Shown: positions 52,321 through 60,065, counted from the first letter of the stretch. The stretch is DNA of 64,000 nt from Clostridia bacterium (GCA_017466825.1 JAFTTJ010000016.1:62001-126000), one strand, 5' to 3'. Numbers and translations are program-made. The notes: generated by a model not told the origin, from the sequence alone.

Positions 52321-52360
52321 AAATGTGCATCAAACTTTGTAATTGATGCACATTTTTATT
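52321..52360 (+). terminator. Terminator after the integrase
   Basis: AAATGTGCATCAA pairs with TTGATGCACATTT (13-bp stem), followed by TTTATTTATT. Confidence 0.9.
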
Positions 52361-52535
52361 TATTATACCAAATATTTCACAAAAAGTCAATGTGAACTGT
52401 ATTACTGAACGGCAATTCATTTGTGCTTTCATTAACTTTTTTATGAACATAATGCTTTTAGTTGTGCGTGGAATACAAAGTTTGATGACCATATAATTAT
52501 GAATTTGAGCATCAAAAACGCAAAGGAAAAAGAAT

Positions 52536-53339
52536 ATGAACATTTGGACTGAAATGAGCATTGAATTTGCTAATCAAAAAAATTATCTTGATGAGTTATA
52601 CAAAGTATATCCTATTTCCCCAAATCTACGTAGAGAACTAGCCCCTAATTTACAGAGTGGCATTGAAACAGCGTTTCAAAATAGGGATAATGAATTGCTT
52701 ATAAAAAATTTATTACAGTTAGAATTGTTTCCTATAAAAGACTCTTATGTTGCTTATTTACGCCGTGACCCGTCTTCTATAAAAAGGAATCCGCAAACTA
52801 TAAATAGAATTGCTGGAACTATTTATGAAATGGGTTATGACGTTGTTATTGAAAAATGCACCGAGCCTAAAGAAACAAACCGCCAAATTGGTCCTATGTT
52901 TAAGTATTGGCTTAATAAAGGAACATTAGGCGTGCCTGTATATAAAAGCATTTCGGATTTTTTACGTAATCCGAGTGAGAATGCTGTTTTGAATGTTTCT
53001 GATGCTGAAATGGCTCATTTTGCAGTAAAGTATTTTGGCTATGATAGAGAAAAAGGGTTAGACTTTTTAGCACGTTTTAACAACAAATATGTAGTTGGCG
53101 AGGCAAAATTTTTAACTGATTTTGGTGGGCATCAAAATGCACAGTTTGACGACGCTGTTTCAACTATAACGTCAAATTTTTATTCTAACACCCTAAATGC
53201 AGAAGTTATACCTATCGCCATTATGGACGGCGTGCTCTATATCAAGGGAAATCATAAATTATATCGCTATTTAGAAAATCACGAAGAACAAATAATTATA
53301 TCAAGCCTTTTGCTTAGAGAGTTCTTGTATTCGTTATAA
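52536..53339 (+). CDS. Type II restriction endonuclease (likely)
   Basis: A 267-residue protein next to a DNA methyltransferase. The PD-(D/E)XK-like core is suggested by VVGEAKFLTDFGGHQNAQFDDAV (Glu-X-Lys near residue 188) and by DRNDN- and KRNPQTINRI-rich helices. I do not recognise the exact family, though the GEAKF-TDFGG arrangement is common in Type II restriction enzymes. Sequence is visibly more AT-rich than neighbouring genes, consistent with transfer. CAAAGGAAAAAGAAT precedes the ATG; the next gene starts 10 bp after the stop. Confidence 0.65.
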   Translation: MNIWTEMSIEFANQKNYLDELYKVYPISPNLRRELAPNLQSGIETAFQNRDNELLIKNLLQLELFPIKDSYVAYLRRDPSSIKRNPQTINRIAGTIYEMGYDVVIEKCTEPKETNRQIGPMFKYWLNKGTLGVPVYKSISDFLRNPSENAVLNVSDAEMAHFAVKYFGYDREKGLDFLARFNNKYVVGEAKFLTDFGGHQNAQFDDAVSTITSNFYSNTLNAEVIPIAIMDGVLYIKGNHKLYRYLENHEEQIIISSLLLREFLYSL

Positions 53340-53349
53340 GGAGCAAAAA

Positions 53350-54429
53350 ATGGAATTATTATTTGAGAATAAAGAAACAAAAGAACATATTTTATCAAGA
53401 GCAAAACAAATTTCACCGATTACTATTAACGAAAATATGTCTTATTTGTTTAACGGTGACAACTTTGAAATAATGTCAGCATTGTTGAATGGGAAAAAGG
53501 GTTTTATAGATTTAATTTACATAGACCCACCTTTTAATACGAATCAAATTTTCTCGGTAAGCGAAAATCGTGCAAATACCATAAGCCGTAAAAAAAGTAG
53601 CACTATTGCGTATAGCGATTTAATGACCGATGATGAATTTATTAAGTTTATGTATGAAAGATTTGTTCTTATATATGAACTTTTATCTGAAGAAGGTAGT
53701 CTTTATGTTCATATTGACACAAAAATGGGTCATTACTTTAAGATAATTTTAGATGAAATTTTTGGCACAAAAAATTTCAAAAATGATATAACCCGTATAA
53801 AGTCAAACCCTAAAAATTTTGACAGAAAAGCCTATGGAAATGAAAAAGATATGATTCTTTTCTATTCCAAAAATCCACAAAAAAATATTTGGAATGAAAT
53901 TAAGATTTCTTTAGAAGAAAGCGAATTAGCCACAAAATTTACTAAAATTGATTCTGACGGTAGAAGATATACAACTATTCCTTTGCATGCTCCCGGGGAA
54001 ACGACTAATGGGATAACGGGAATGGCTTGGCGTGGAATGTTACCTCCTGCTGGTAGGCATTGGCGCACAAGCCCTGAAGAATTTGATAGAATGGACAAAC
54101 TTGGTTTAATTGAATGGTCGAAAACAGGAAACCCGCGTATTAAAAAATATGCAGATGAGCATAAAGGAAAGAAAATACAAGATATTTGGAAATATAAAGA
54201 CCCCCAAATACCTAAATATCCAACTCAGAAGAATCTTGAAATGCTTGAATTGATCATCAAACAATCGTCAAGGGAAGACAGCATAATTATGGATTGTTTT
54301 GCTGGTAGTGGAACAACGCTTTTAGCTGCTGCAAAATTAGGTCGTAAATTTATAGGAATTGATTCTTCTGACGTTGCTATAAGTGTTATTAAAAATAGAT
54401 TAACCGAATACGGTATTACATATAATTAA
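53350..54429 (+). CDS. DNA adenine/cytosine-N4 methyltransferase, beta-class
   Basis: A 359-residue SAM-dependent methyltransferase. Catalytic motif IV IDPPFNT is near residue 59 and motif I FAGSGTTLLAA near residue 316, the order of beta-class (Type III-like) enzymes. The target cannot be read. Paired with the restriction enzyme as a Type II system. ATAAGGAGCAAAAA precedes the ATG. AT-rich like its partner. Confidence 0.92.
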   Translation: MELLFENKETKEHILSRAKQISPITINENMSYLFNGDNFEIMSALLNGKKGFIDLIYIDPPFNTNQIFSVSENRANTISRKKSSTIAYSDLMTDDEFIKFMYERFVLIYELLSEEGSLYVHIDTKMGHYFKIILDEIFGTKNFKNDITRIKSNPKNFDRKAYGNEKDMILFYSKNPQKNIWNEIKISLEESELATKFTKIDSDGRRYTTIPLHAPGETTNGITGMAWRGMLPPAGRHWRTSPEEFDRMDKLGLIEWSKTGNPRIKKYADEHKGKKIQDIWKYKDPQIPKYPTQKNLEMLELIIKQSSREDSIIMDCFAGSGTTLLAAAKLGRKFIGIDSSDVAISVIKNRLTEYGITYN

Positions 54430-54435
54430 AAGCAA

Positions 54436-54464
54436 AAAGGCGAGAAAAATTCTCGCCTTTTATC
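54436..54464 (+). terminator. Terminator after the methyltransferase gene
   Basis: AAAGGCGAGA, loop AAAAT, TCTCGCCTTT with TTATC tail. Confidence 0.85.
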
Positions 54465-54469
54465 ATTGA

Positions 54470-54844
54470 ATTTTTGACTATTTTAATTTAACCATTAAGC
54501 CGAAATAATCTCTTGTAAAAAATAAGCCGAAACTCCCAAGGGAGCCCTCTCGGCTTGCTTGTAAAGAAAAAACGAACTTTGATTTTTCATCAAGGTTCGT
54601 TTTATTCTTGTTTGGTGCGGTCAAGCCACCGAAACCCTTTGTTAAATAATAAAGGGTTAACTTGTTTTTAATATCGTGTTATTTTAGTTTTTACTCAAAG
54701 CGACAAAGGGAACTCTCGGTGGGGCTCGGTAAAACCGAGCGGGATAAAATTTGCGTACGAGTTTATCTTTTATAAAACTATCGTTCAAAATTTACTTAAA
54801 GGAACCTAGCGTAATCGTAAATTTAATCCTTTATGCCCAATGAG
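54470..54844. other. Hairpin-rich gap beside the tRNA gene, no gene seen
   Basis: It contains AGCCGA...TCGGCT (about 54522-54558), AACGAACTTTGAT with ATCAAGGTTCGTT (54571-54603, T tail) and GCTCGG-TAAAA-CCGAGC (54725-54741). The 13-mer TTGGTGCGGTCAA at 54612-54624 repeats the 3' end of the tRNA. Looks like a decayed element border; no ORF with a ribosome binding site is seen. Confidence 0.5.
54612..54624. repeat. Direct repeat of the tRNA-Leu 3' end (candidate att site)
   Basis: TTGGTGCGGTCAA is identical to 54884-54896, which is the CCA end plus acceptor arm of the tRNA. Such 3'-end duplications are hallmarks of tRNA-targeted integration. The 272-bp spacing is too small for the whole integrase-RM island, so it may mark a remnant. 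Confidence 0.5.
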
Positions 54845-54887
54845 CCAACAAAAAAGAGCATCTACGAGAGATGCTCTTTTTTGTTGG
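54845..54887 (-). terminator. tRNA terminator: 19-bp perfect inverted repeat sharing the tRNA CCA
   Basis: CCAACAAAAAAGAGCATCT (54845-54863) pairs with AGATGCTCTTTTTTGTTGG (54869-54887) around ACGAG. The right arm ends on the complement of the tRNA CCA. On the minus strand this is a T-rich terminator directly after the tRNA. Confidence 0.75.
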
Positions 54888-54971
54888 TGCGGTCAACAGG
54901 ACTTGAACCTGCACGAGAAATTACTCATAAGATCCTTAGTCTTATGCGTCTGCCAATTCCGCCATGACCGC
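54885..54971 (-). tRNA. tRNA-Leu(AAG), CCA encoded
   Basis: On the minus strand the 87-base gene folds as a Leu tRNA: acceptor GCGGTCA/TGACCGC, D-arm with GGAATTGGCAGAC, anticodon stem TAAGA/TCTTA with loop CTAAGGA, a variable arm GAG/CTC, T-arm GCAGG/CCTGT with TTCAAGT, and an encoded ACCA. The loop gives anticodon AAG, which needs adenosine-to-inosine editing to read CUC; CUU and CUC are used often for Leu here. Leu class is certain from the long variable arm; anticodon AAG is from loop alignment. Confidence 0.9.
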
Positions 54972-55158
54972 ATTTATTAGAGTGGTTTGACTCGTCGCCA
55001 ACCGACTTTGCCCAAATATATTACCAAATTTAAAAGGCGTTGTCAACAAATTTCGCCCTTGTTTTTAAAATTTTTAATTTATTTTTTGCTTTAAACTTTT
55101 TTGCTTAGTTCTTTGCTCAAATTTTATGATAAAACGCTTCCTATTTTTGTTTTTTGGC

Positions 55159-55187
55159 TTGACAAGTTGTTTGGCGTATATTAAAAT
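55159..55187 (+). promoter_or_regulatory. Sigma-A promoter of the ZIP gene
   Basis: TTGACA (55159-55164), 17 bp, TAAAAT (55182-55187). It implies a ~145-base leader with a GCCGTT/AACGGC hairpin. No metal riboswitch was recognised in that leader. Confidence 0.7.
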
Positions 55188-55339
55188 TAAACTATAAAAG
55201 CCGTTTTAACGGCAAACACTAATCGTTAATATGATAGGCTCTTTCACGTTTAGCAACGGCTATTTAAAGGTTTATATAATCCCTTAATTTAATCAGTCAT
55301 ACGCTGTGATAGAGCATATAATAAATTATAGGTGCTTAT

Positions 55340-56092
55340 ATGGAAGTTGTATTGTTGACGGCTTTGGGGGTTGGCGGAGCAACCGTCGTAGGCTCGCTAA
55401 TAGGCTTTTTATTTAAAAACATTTCGCATAAATTTTCAGATATCGTACTATCTTTTGCGGCGGGTGTAATGCTTGCTGCGGCGGTGCTTGGGCTTATATT
55501 GCCGTCGCTTGAATACGGCGGTGATTACGGCGTTATAATTACCGTTGCAGGTATTTTCGTAGGGGCGTTGTTTTTGAACTTATTAGATAGGGTAGTTCCC
55601 CACCTGCATAGGTTAATCGGCACGGAAGAAGAAGAGCATTCTAACGGCAAACTCAGTAAGGTGCTACTTTTCGTAACGGCGATTGCAATTCACAATCTGC
55701 CCGAAGGCATTGCGGCGGGCGTTGGTTTTGGCTCGGGCAATATCGGGCACGCTCTTATTATTGCAGGCGGTATAGCCTTGCAAAACGTCCCCGAAGGTAT
55801 GGTTATTATATCTCCCATGCTTGCGGCAGGGGTTAGCCCTAAAAAGACCTTTATCTGCGCTATGATAACGGGCTTAATTGAAGTCGTAGGCACGCTAATA
55901 GGTTATTTTGCCGTTAACGTTGCGTCGGTCATCTTGCCCTTTGCTTTGGCTTTTGCAGGTGGAACGATGCTTTACGTAATAAGCGACGAAATGATTCCCG
56001 AAACTCACGCGCACGGCAGTCAGCGCGGTGCTACGTACGCTTTGCTCGTAGGGTTTTGCTTAATGCTCGTGTTTGACGTCTTACTTGGTTAA
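55340..56092 (+). CDS. ZIP-family metal transporter
   Basis: A 250-residue membrane protein of eight predicted helices importing zinc or iron. The metal-binding helix 4 motif HNLPEGIAAGVGFG is near residue 117 and helix 5 NVPEGMVI near 149; a His-containing loop (HLHRLIG, EEEHS) lies between helices 3 and 4. Only a weak AGGTG precedes the ATG. The gene has its own promoter and terminator. Confidence 0.9.
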   Translation: MEVVLLTALGVGGATVVGSLIGFLFKNISHKFSDIVLSFAAGVMLAAAVLGLILPSLEYGGDYGVIITVAGIFVGALFLNLLDRVVPHLHRLIGTEEEEHSNGKLSKVLLFVTAIAIHNLPEGIAAGVGFGSGNIGHALIIAGGIALQNVPEGMVIISPMLAAGVSPKKTFICAMITGLIEVVGTLIGYFAVNVASVILPFALAFAGGTMLYVISDEMIPETHAHGSQRGATYALLVGFCLMLVFDVLLG

Positions 56093-56110
56093 AAATTGTA
56101 ATATAACTGC

Positions 56111-56156
56111 AAAAGGCGGTCTATAAGTCGATTATTCGGCTTATAGACCGCCTTTT
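56111..56156 (+). terminator. Terminator after the ZIP gene, built from the recurring 15-mer
   Basis: AAAAGGCGGTCTATAAG pairs with CTTATAGACCGCCTTTT (17-bp stem), and the loop is TCGATTATTCGG. The left arm and loop contain the CTATAAGTCGATTAT motif. Confidence 0.85.
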
Positions 56157-56205
56157 AATTTAATTAAAGCCTTTTGCAAGTGTTTTATTAAGACTCAATA
56201 AAGAG

Positions 56206-56316
56206 TTATTTAATGCCAAACAATATAAAAATCTCTGACAAAACCTTTTCTATCTCGTCGGGTGGGGTGGTGGAAAGTTTTCTTTCTAATTCGTGATATT
56301 TAATTTCGTCGTTCAT
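56206..56316 (-). CDS. Possible small acidic protein, 36 residues
   Basis: On the minus strand an ATG at 56316 opens 36 codons to a stop at 56206: MNDEIKYHELERKL... with an amphipathic Glu/Lys-rich helix and a short hydrophobic C-terminus (IFILFGIK). Codon use resembles real genes of this genome. No Shine-Dalgarno is visible and there is no neighbour support, so it may be chance. Confidence 0.3.
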   Translation of the reverse strand: MNDEIKYHELERKLSTTPPDEIEKVLSEIFILFGIK

Positions 56317-56484
56317 AATATTAGTTTGTAAAGGTTAAGGCAAATTATTCTTAATATAAAATATTTGCGTTTTTAGTTGGCGATAAAATTATGCGGTATA
56401 AAAGACAAAAAATAAACGACTTAGGTCGGCAAAAAGTAGCCAAAATTCCAACATAAAATCAAAAGCCAACCAAAATAGCAAAAT

Positions 56485-56491
56485 TTCGACA
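56485..56491. promoter_or_regulatory. Candidate 0A box upstream of spo0A
   Basis: TTCGACA is the exact reverse complement of the 0A core TGTCGAA, about 75 bp upstream of the candidate -10. Spo0A commonly autoregulates through such boxes. Confidence 0.45.
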
Positions 56492-56550
56492 AAATTTCTC
56501 GTTAAACGCTAATATCTCTCACGGATAAATCTTAAAATTTAAAAAATTAA

Positions 56551-56560
56551 GTGGTATAAT
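56551..56560 (+). promoter_or_regulatory. Extended -10 promoter of spo0A
   Basis: GTGGTATAAT contains TG-N-TATAAT with the -10 at 56555-56560, 27 bp before the start codon. A -35 is not evident. AAGGAGATAAAA precedes the ATG. Confidence 0.55.
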
Positions 56561-56587
56561 GTAATCACCAAAAACAAGGAGATAAAA

Positions 56588-57346
56588 ATGGAAAAACACG
56601 GTATCGTTATACTTCAAGATAAAGAGAGTAAGTGTCAGGAATTAAAAGAAGCGTTTGAAAAGACTCAGGAATTTGAAGTTTTAGGGACTTCATGCGACGG
56701 TGAAGACGGCGTAGGGCTCGTTTTAAGGACGGAAGCCGAGTATTTGGTGACCGACTTAATTTTGTCGGGGCTAGACGGTCTAGGGGTGTTAGAAAGGCTT
56801 GCAAAAGCGGGCTCGGAAACCAAAATAGTGGTCTATAGCGCGCTTAATCGCGATGAAGTCATAGAAACGTGCATTGCAAAAGGCGCGGCGTTTTACATTA
56901 CTAAGCCCTGTTTGCCCGACGTTTTGGCAAGTAGGGTTAAAGACTTGTTTTTAAGTGAAAAAATCTTCACACGGTCGCCAAGTTCTCGCTTTAAAGGTCC
57001 GTCGCTCGACGAAAAGATTAGCAAAATTTTCATTTCGGTCGGTATTCCACCGCATATAAAGGGTTACAGTTACTTGCGCGAAGGGATTAAACTCGCCGTT
57101 GAAAGCCCCGACGTTATAAACAATATCACCAAAAAACTTTATCCTATGATAGGCGAAAAGTACGCAACCAGTCCAAGCAAGGTGGAAAGGGCTATCCGCC
57201 ACGCTATTGAAGTCGCTTGGAGCAGGGGAAGAATAAATAATATAAACGATCTTTTCGGCGTGCAGACCTATCTTGCAGGCGAAAAGCCGACTAACGGCGA
57301 ATTTATCGCGCTTATAGCAGACAAAATGTTGCTTGAAGGCGCGTAA
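56588..57346 (+). CDS. spo0A: Sporulation master regulator Spo0A
   Basis: A 252-residue response regulator: N-terminal receiver with the phosphoryl-acceptor Asp56 in YLVTDLILSGLDGL, a Lys in YITKPC, and the C-terminal Spo0A DNA-binding domain with SPSKVERAIRHAIEVAWSRG as the recognition helix (about residues 200-220). The Mg-binding acidic pair at residues 10-11 is Gln-Asp rather than the usual Asp-Asp, and the Pro after the phosphorylated-loop is Ser. Length is slightly shorter than Bacillus (267). It controls entry into sporulation and probably acts on spoIIE in this window. Confidence 0.95.
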   Translation: MEKHGIVILQDKESKCQELKEAFEKTQEFEVLGTSCDGEDGVGLVLRTEAEYLVTDLILSGLDGLGVLERLAKAGSETKIVVYSALNRDEVIETCIAKGAAFYITKPCLPDVLASRVKDLFLSEKIFTRSPSSRFKGPSLDEKISKIFISVGIPPHIKGYSYLREGIKLAVESPDVINNITKKLYPMIGEKYATSPSKVERAIRHAIEVAWSRGRINNINDLFGVQTYLAGEKPTNGEFIALIADKMLLEGA

Positions 57347-57472
57347 AAATAGCGACTAAAAAATTTTAAGGATAAAAATTAAAAAGAGCATATAAAATCG
57401 TTAATTTTGGCGAAAATTAAAAGTGGCAAAAGAAAAATAAATAAAAAATTTCAAAAAAAAGGCTAAAAACAG

Positions 57473-57501
57473 TTTACAAATCATTATAATATGTCTATAA
57501 T
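57473..57501 (+). promoter_or_regulatory. Candidate sigma-A promoter of the zinc-ribbon gene
   Basis: TTTACA (57473-57478), 17 bp, TATAAT (57496-57501). A second TATAAT lies at ~57596 closer to the gene. Confidence 0.55.
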
Positions 57502-57628
57502 AATTCCGCTACGCCTAGGTAAAAAGAACCACGTGGCGGTTTATTATTAAAAAATTTGATAAAAGCAGTACGCAAACGGTTAAGCCAATCGTATTATATA
57601 ATAGCGTGTTGCTTGCGGAGGAGAAAAG

Positions 57629-58150
57629 ATGGGTTACGTAAAATGCCCCAGATGCGACCTTAATTACATGAAGGACGGCGAAAAATATTGTGACGTTTGC
57701 AAGGTAGAACTTAAAATTGCTCCTGCAATTAAGTTTGCCGCTTATAATGACGACGACGAAGCCGAACAAGTGCTTTGCCCCATTTGTAAACGCAATTTTA
57801 TGGATCAGTCTGAAGAAATGTGTGCCGATTGTAGAGAAAGGGCTAGCGAAAAACATCACTCTGTTGAAATGGAAACCGATCCCGATAAGGACGAAGAATG
57901 GAGAAAGTTCTTAGACGAAGACGAAAAGGACGCTATTTCGAGCAAGGGCGACGAAGAAGAAATTTCACTTTCGCAACTTGAAGAAGACGAGGCTAAAGAA
58001 CTTTTCGACGACGAAGAAGATATGGAAGACGATTATTACGACGATTCCGTTCGTGACGAAGACGATTTCGACTTCCCCGAAGGCAACGCTGACGACTACG
58101 ACGAAGAAGACGGCGAAATTACCGACGTTGACGAAGACGACGATATCTAA
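57629..58150 (+). CDS. Zinc-ribbon protein with a long acidic tail
   Basis: A 173-residue protein with two Cys4 zinc-ribbon modules: CPRCDLNYMKDGEKYCDVC (residues ~6-24) and CPICKRNFMDQSEEMCADC (~51-69). The last ~90 residues are almost all Asp and Glu with a few Tyr. No catalytic motif. A nucleic-acid-binding protein, a metal buffer or a protein-interaction hub are possible. GCGGAGGAGAAAAG precedes the ATG. I recognise no named family. Confidence 0.75.
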   Translation: MGYVKCPRCDLNYMKDGEKYCDVCKVELKIAPAIKFAAYNDDDEAEQVLCPICKRNFMDQSEEMCADCRERASEKHHSVEMETDPDKDEEWRKFLDEDEKDAISSKGDEEEISLSQLEEDEAKELFDDEEDMEDDYYDDSVRDEDDFDFPEGNADDYDEEDGEITDVDEDDDI

Positions 58151-58195
58151 TTGGTTTTACGTTTCACGTTAAGTGGCGGATATTAACGCATTATT

Positions 58196-58225
58196 AAGGA
58201 ATAGCGCTCGCTATTCCTTTTTTTG
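58196..58225 (+). terminator. Terminator after the zinc-ribbon gene
   Basis: AAGGAATAGCG pairs with CGCTATTCCTT across a tiny loop, followed by TTTTTT. Confidence 0.85.
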
Positions 58226-58323
58226 CGCTCTTTAACGCAACGGCGGTTTGATTGCGTAAAAGTTTTCACGCCCTTAAAAGAAAATAAGGGTATAAAATCG
58301 CAAGTTAAGGCAATAATAAAATT

Positions 58324-58563
58324 ATGATTAAAGCGAGCAGAGATATTGGTAGCGTAAAGCGAGAGATTGAAAAGAGCAAGGGCGAAAGCGTGTTCGTAAA
58401 GGTGAATTTGGGCAGGAATAAATACGAAGTTTACACGGGCGTTTTAAACGACGTGTATCCGTCGCTTTTTACCATTTTGCCCGACGGCGATTATAAGGGC
58501 AAGACGGTTTTTTCTTATGCCGAACTCGCCTGCGGTAACGTGAAACTAAAACTTAAAAAATAA
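58324..58563 (+). CDS. veg: Veg family protein
   Basis: A 79-residue protein of the Veg (DUF1021) family with an SH3/Hfq-like small beta fold: NLGRNKYEVYTGVLNDVYPSLF near residue 28 and FSYAELACGNVKL at the C-terminus. Veg is linked to germination and biofilm in Bacillus. Its TTATG start has no strong Shine-Dalgarno visible. A convergent aminotransferase gene follows. Confidence 0.8.
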   Translation: MIKASRDIGSVKREIEKSKGESVFVKVNLGRNKYEVYTGVLNDVYPSLFTILPDGDYKGKTVFSYAELACGNVKLKLKK

Positions 58564-58582
58564 GCGCTATTTTAGGGTTAAA

Positions 58583-58614
58583 AAGGCGGTTTTGCTTGTT
58601 AGCAAAACCGCCTT
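58583..58614. terminator. Bidirectional terminator between veg and the aminotransferase
   Basis: AAGGCGGTTTTGC pairs with GCAAAACCGCCTT, 13-bp stem with A/T flanks. Confidence 0.88.
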
Positions 58615-58645
58615 AACTTTTTATAATTGAGAATTTAGGTTACTT

Positions 58646-59824
58646 TTAAATTAACCCGTAGATTTTTGCAAGTTTTTCAAACAAGAGCAAACTGTCTCTT
58701 GCTACGCCGTGGCTAACGCAAGTTGCAAGTCGCAAATATCCTTTCGCCCCAAAGGTGTCCGCAGGGACTATCAAAAGCCCCAATTCCTTAGCCTTTTCGC
58801 TCATTCCTTTGGAATCGCCGTCGGGGGCTTTGACCATAAGGTAAAACGCGCCTTGCGGATCGTTGACCGTAAAGCCGAGTTGTATAAGTCCGTTTGCCAA
58901 TAGGTTTTTGTTGCTTTCGTAAACCGAAAAGTCGGCGTAAACTTCCTTAAAGTTTTCAATCATAAACTGAAAAATACTAGGCGCGCAAACGTATCCGTAT
59001 GAGCGGAGCGAACCTAAAAAGCCTGCGTATAAGTCGTTAAACGCGCAAATTTGGTCGGGAATAGCAATATAACCTATCCTTTCGCCGGGGAGAGAAAGAC
59101 TCTTGCTGTACGAGTAGCAAATGATAGTGTTTTTATAAAAGTCGGGTATAAAGGGGAGTTTGTTTTCGCTAAACAAAATTTCTCTATACGGCTCGTCCGA
59201 AATAAGGTATATGGGGTGGCCGAACTCTTTTTCTTTTGCGAATAGAACTTGACTAATCGCCGTTATTTCTTCTGCGATGAAGACCTTGCCCGACGGGTTG
59301 TTGGGACTATTTATTATTACCGCGTGAGTATTTTTCGTTACGGCGCTTTTTAAAGCGATTATGTCGGGCGTAAAATTTTCACCGCAAAAGCCAACCGTAA
59401 TAAACTTTGCGCCCGCCCCTTCCGTAAAGACTTTATATTCAGGGAAGTAGGGCGATAATGCGATTATCTCGGTATTTTCGCTTGAAACGAGTGTTTTTAT
59501 TACACCGCAAAGAGCCGCCGCCGCGCCACAAGTTATCACTACGCCGTCGGGAGAAAAGCAAGTAGTTCCCCTTTCGTTTAACTGCTTTGCAATAACCCTT
59601 CTCGCGCGCAAACTGCCTTGCGCCGAAGTGTAAGCGTGTACCGACGGATTTTCAAGCGTGGAAGACAAAACTTGGCTCACCCAATTTGGCGTGGGGGTGG
59701 ACGGGTTGCCGAGCGTTAAGTCGCAAACCTGTTTTCCTTGCGCCGTCAAGGTTTTGCCGTATTCAAATAATTCTCTTATTTCAGAGCGGTTGCGCCCCAA
59801 AAAAAGCATGTGCTCGTTTAACAT
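58646..59824 (-). CDS. PLP-dependent class I/II aminotransferase
   Basis: A 392-residue fold-type I aminotransferase of the aspartate/aromatic type. NSPNNPSGKV near residue 172, the lysine motif SYSKSLSLPGERIGYI (catalytic Lys near residue 235) and the C-terminal substrate-binding LRLATCVSH are present. CGGAGTATTAT precedes the ATG. It is divergent from the aro operon and could supply the last step of Phe/Tyr synthesis; that is inference. A TTGACT-17-TATAGT promoter (plus-strand 59855-59883) serves it. Confidence 0.85.
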   Translation of the reverse strand: MLNEHMLFLGRNRSEIRELFEYGKTLTAQGKQVCDLTLGNPSTPTPNWVSQVLSSTLENPSVHAYTSAQGSLRARRVIAKQLNERGTTCFSPDGVVITCGAAAALCGVIKTLVSSENTEIIALSPYFPEYKVFTEGAGAKFITVGFCGENFTPDIIALKSAVTKNTHAVIINSPNNPSGKVFIAEEITAISQVLFAKEKEFGHPIYLISDEPYREILFSENKLPFIPDFYKNTIICYSYSKSLSLPGERIGYIAIPDQICAFNDLYAGFLGSLRSYGYVCAPSIFQFMIENFKEVYADFSVYESNKNLLANGLIQLGFTVNDPQGAFYLMVKAPDGDSKGMSEKAKELGLLIVPADTFGAKGYLRLATCVSHGVARDSLLLFEKLAKIYGLI

Positions 59825-59854
59825 ATAATACTCCGTCTAAATTTGGTTGAAATA

Positions 59855-59883
59855 ACTATATCATTATATTTTTTAAAAGTCAA
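59855..59883 (-). promoter_or_regulatory. Promoter of the aminotransferase gene
   Basis: On the minus strand, TTGACT (59878-59883), 17 bp, TATAGT (59855-59860), 30 bp from the start codon. Confidence 0.65.
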
Positions 59884-59996
59884 GTTTTAAAGGCGTTTAA
59901 TGCTTTGCAATTTGTCCGTAAACTTTTTAAAAGCGGTTATAAACTTTTAAAATTAGGACTTTTATTTTAAAAGTGGGCTAATTTTATTTCAATCAG

Positions 59997-60025
59997 TTGA
60001 CAAAAGATAAAAATAGGAATATACT
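59997..60025 (+). promoter_or_regulatory. Sigma-A promoter of the aro operon
   Basis: TTGACA (59997-60002), 17 bp, TATACT (60020-60025). The consensus -35 and correct spacing make it one of the best promoters in the window. Transcription would start near 60032, ahead of the leader peptide. Confidence 0.85.
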
Positions 60026-60065
60026 TATAAAAAAGCGCGGATTTTACGCAAAAAAGGACGCTAAA

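Larger units (their letters stand above)
56317..56584. other. spo0A upstream region
   Basis: Contains the candidate 0A box at 56485-56491 and an extended -10. The rest is AT-rich with no further gene seen. Confidence 0.5.

Noticed and set aside
55188..55339. Metal riboswitch (yybP-ykoY or NiCo type) in the ZIP leader
   Set aside because: The 145-base leader has a small GCCGTT/AACGGC hairpin, but I do not see the conserved cores of either family. An 18-codon ORF inside (55232) has no ribosome binding site.
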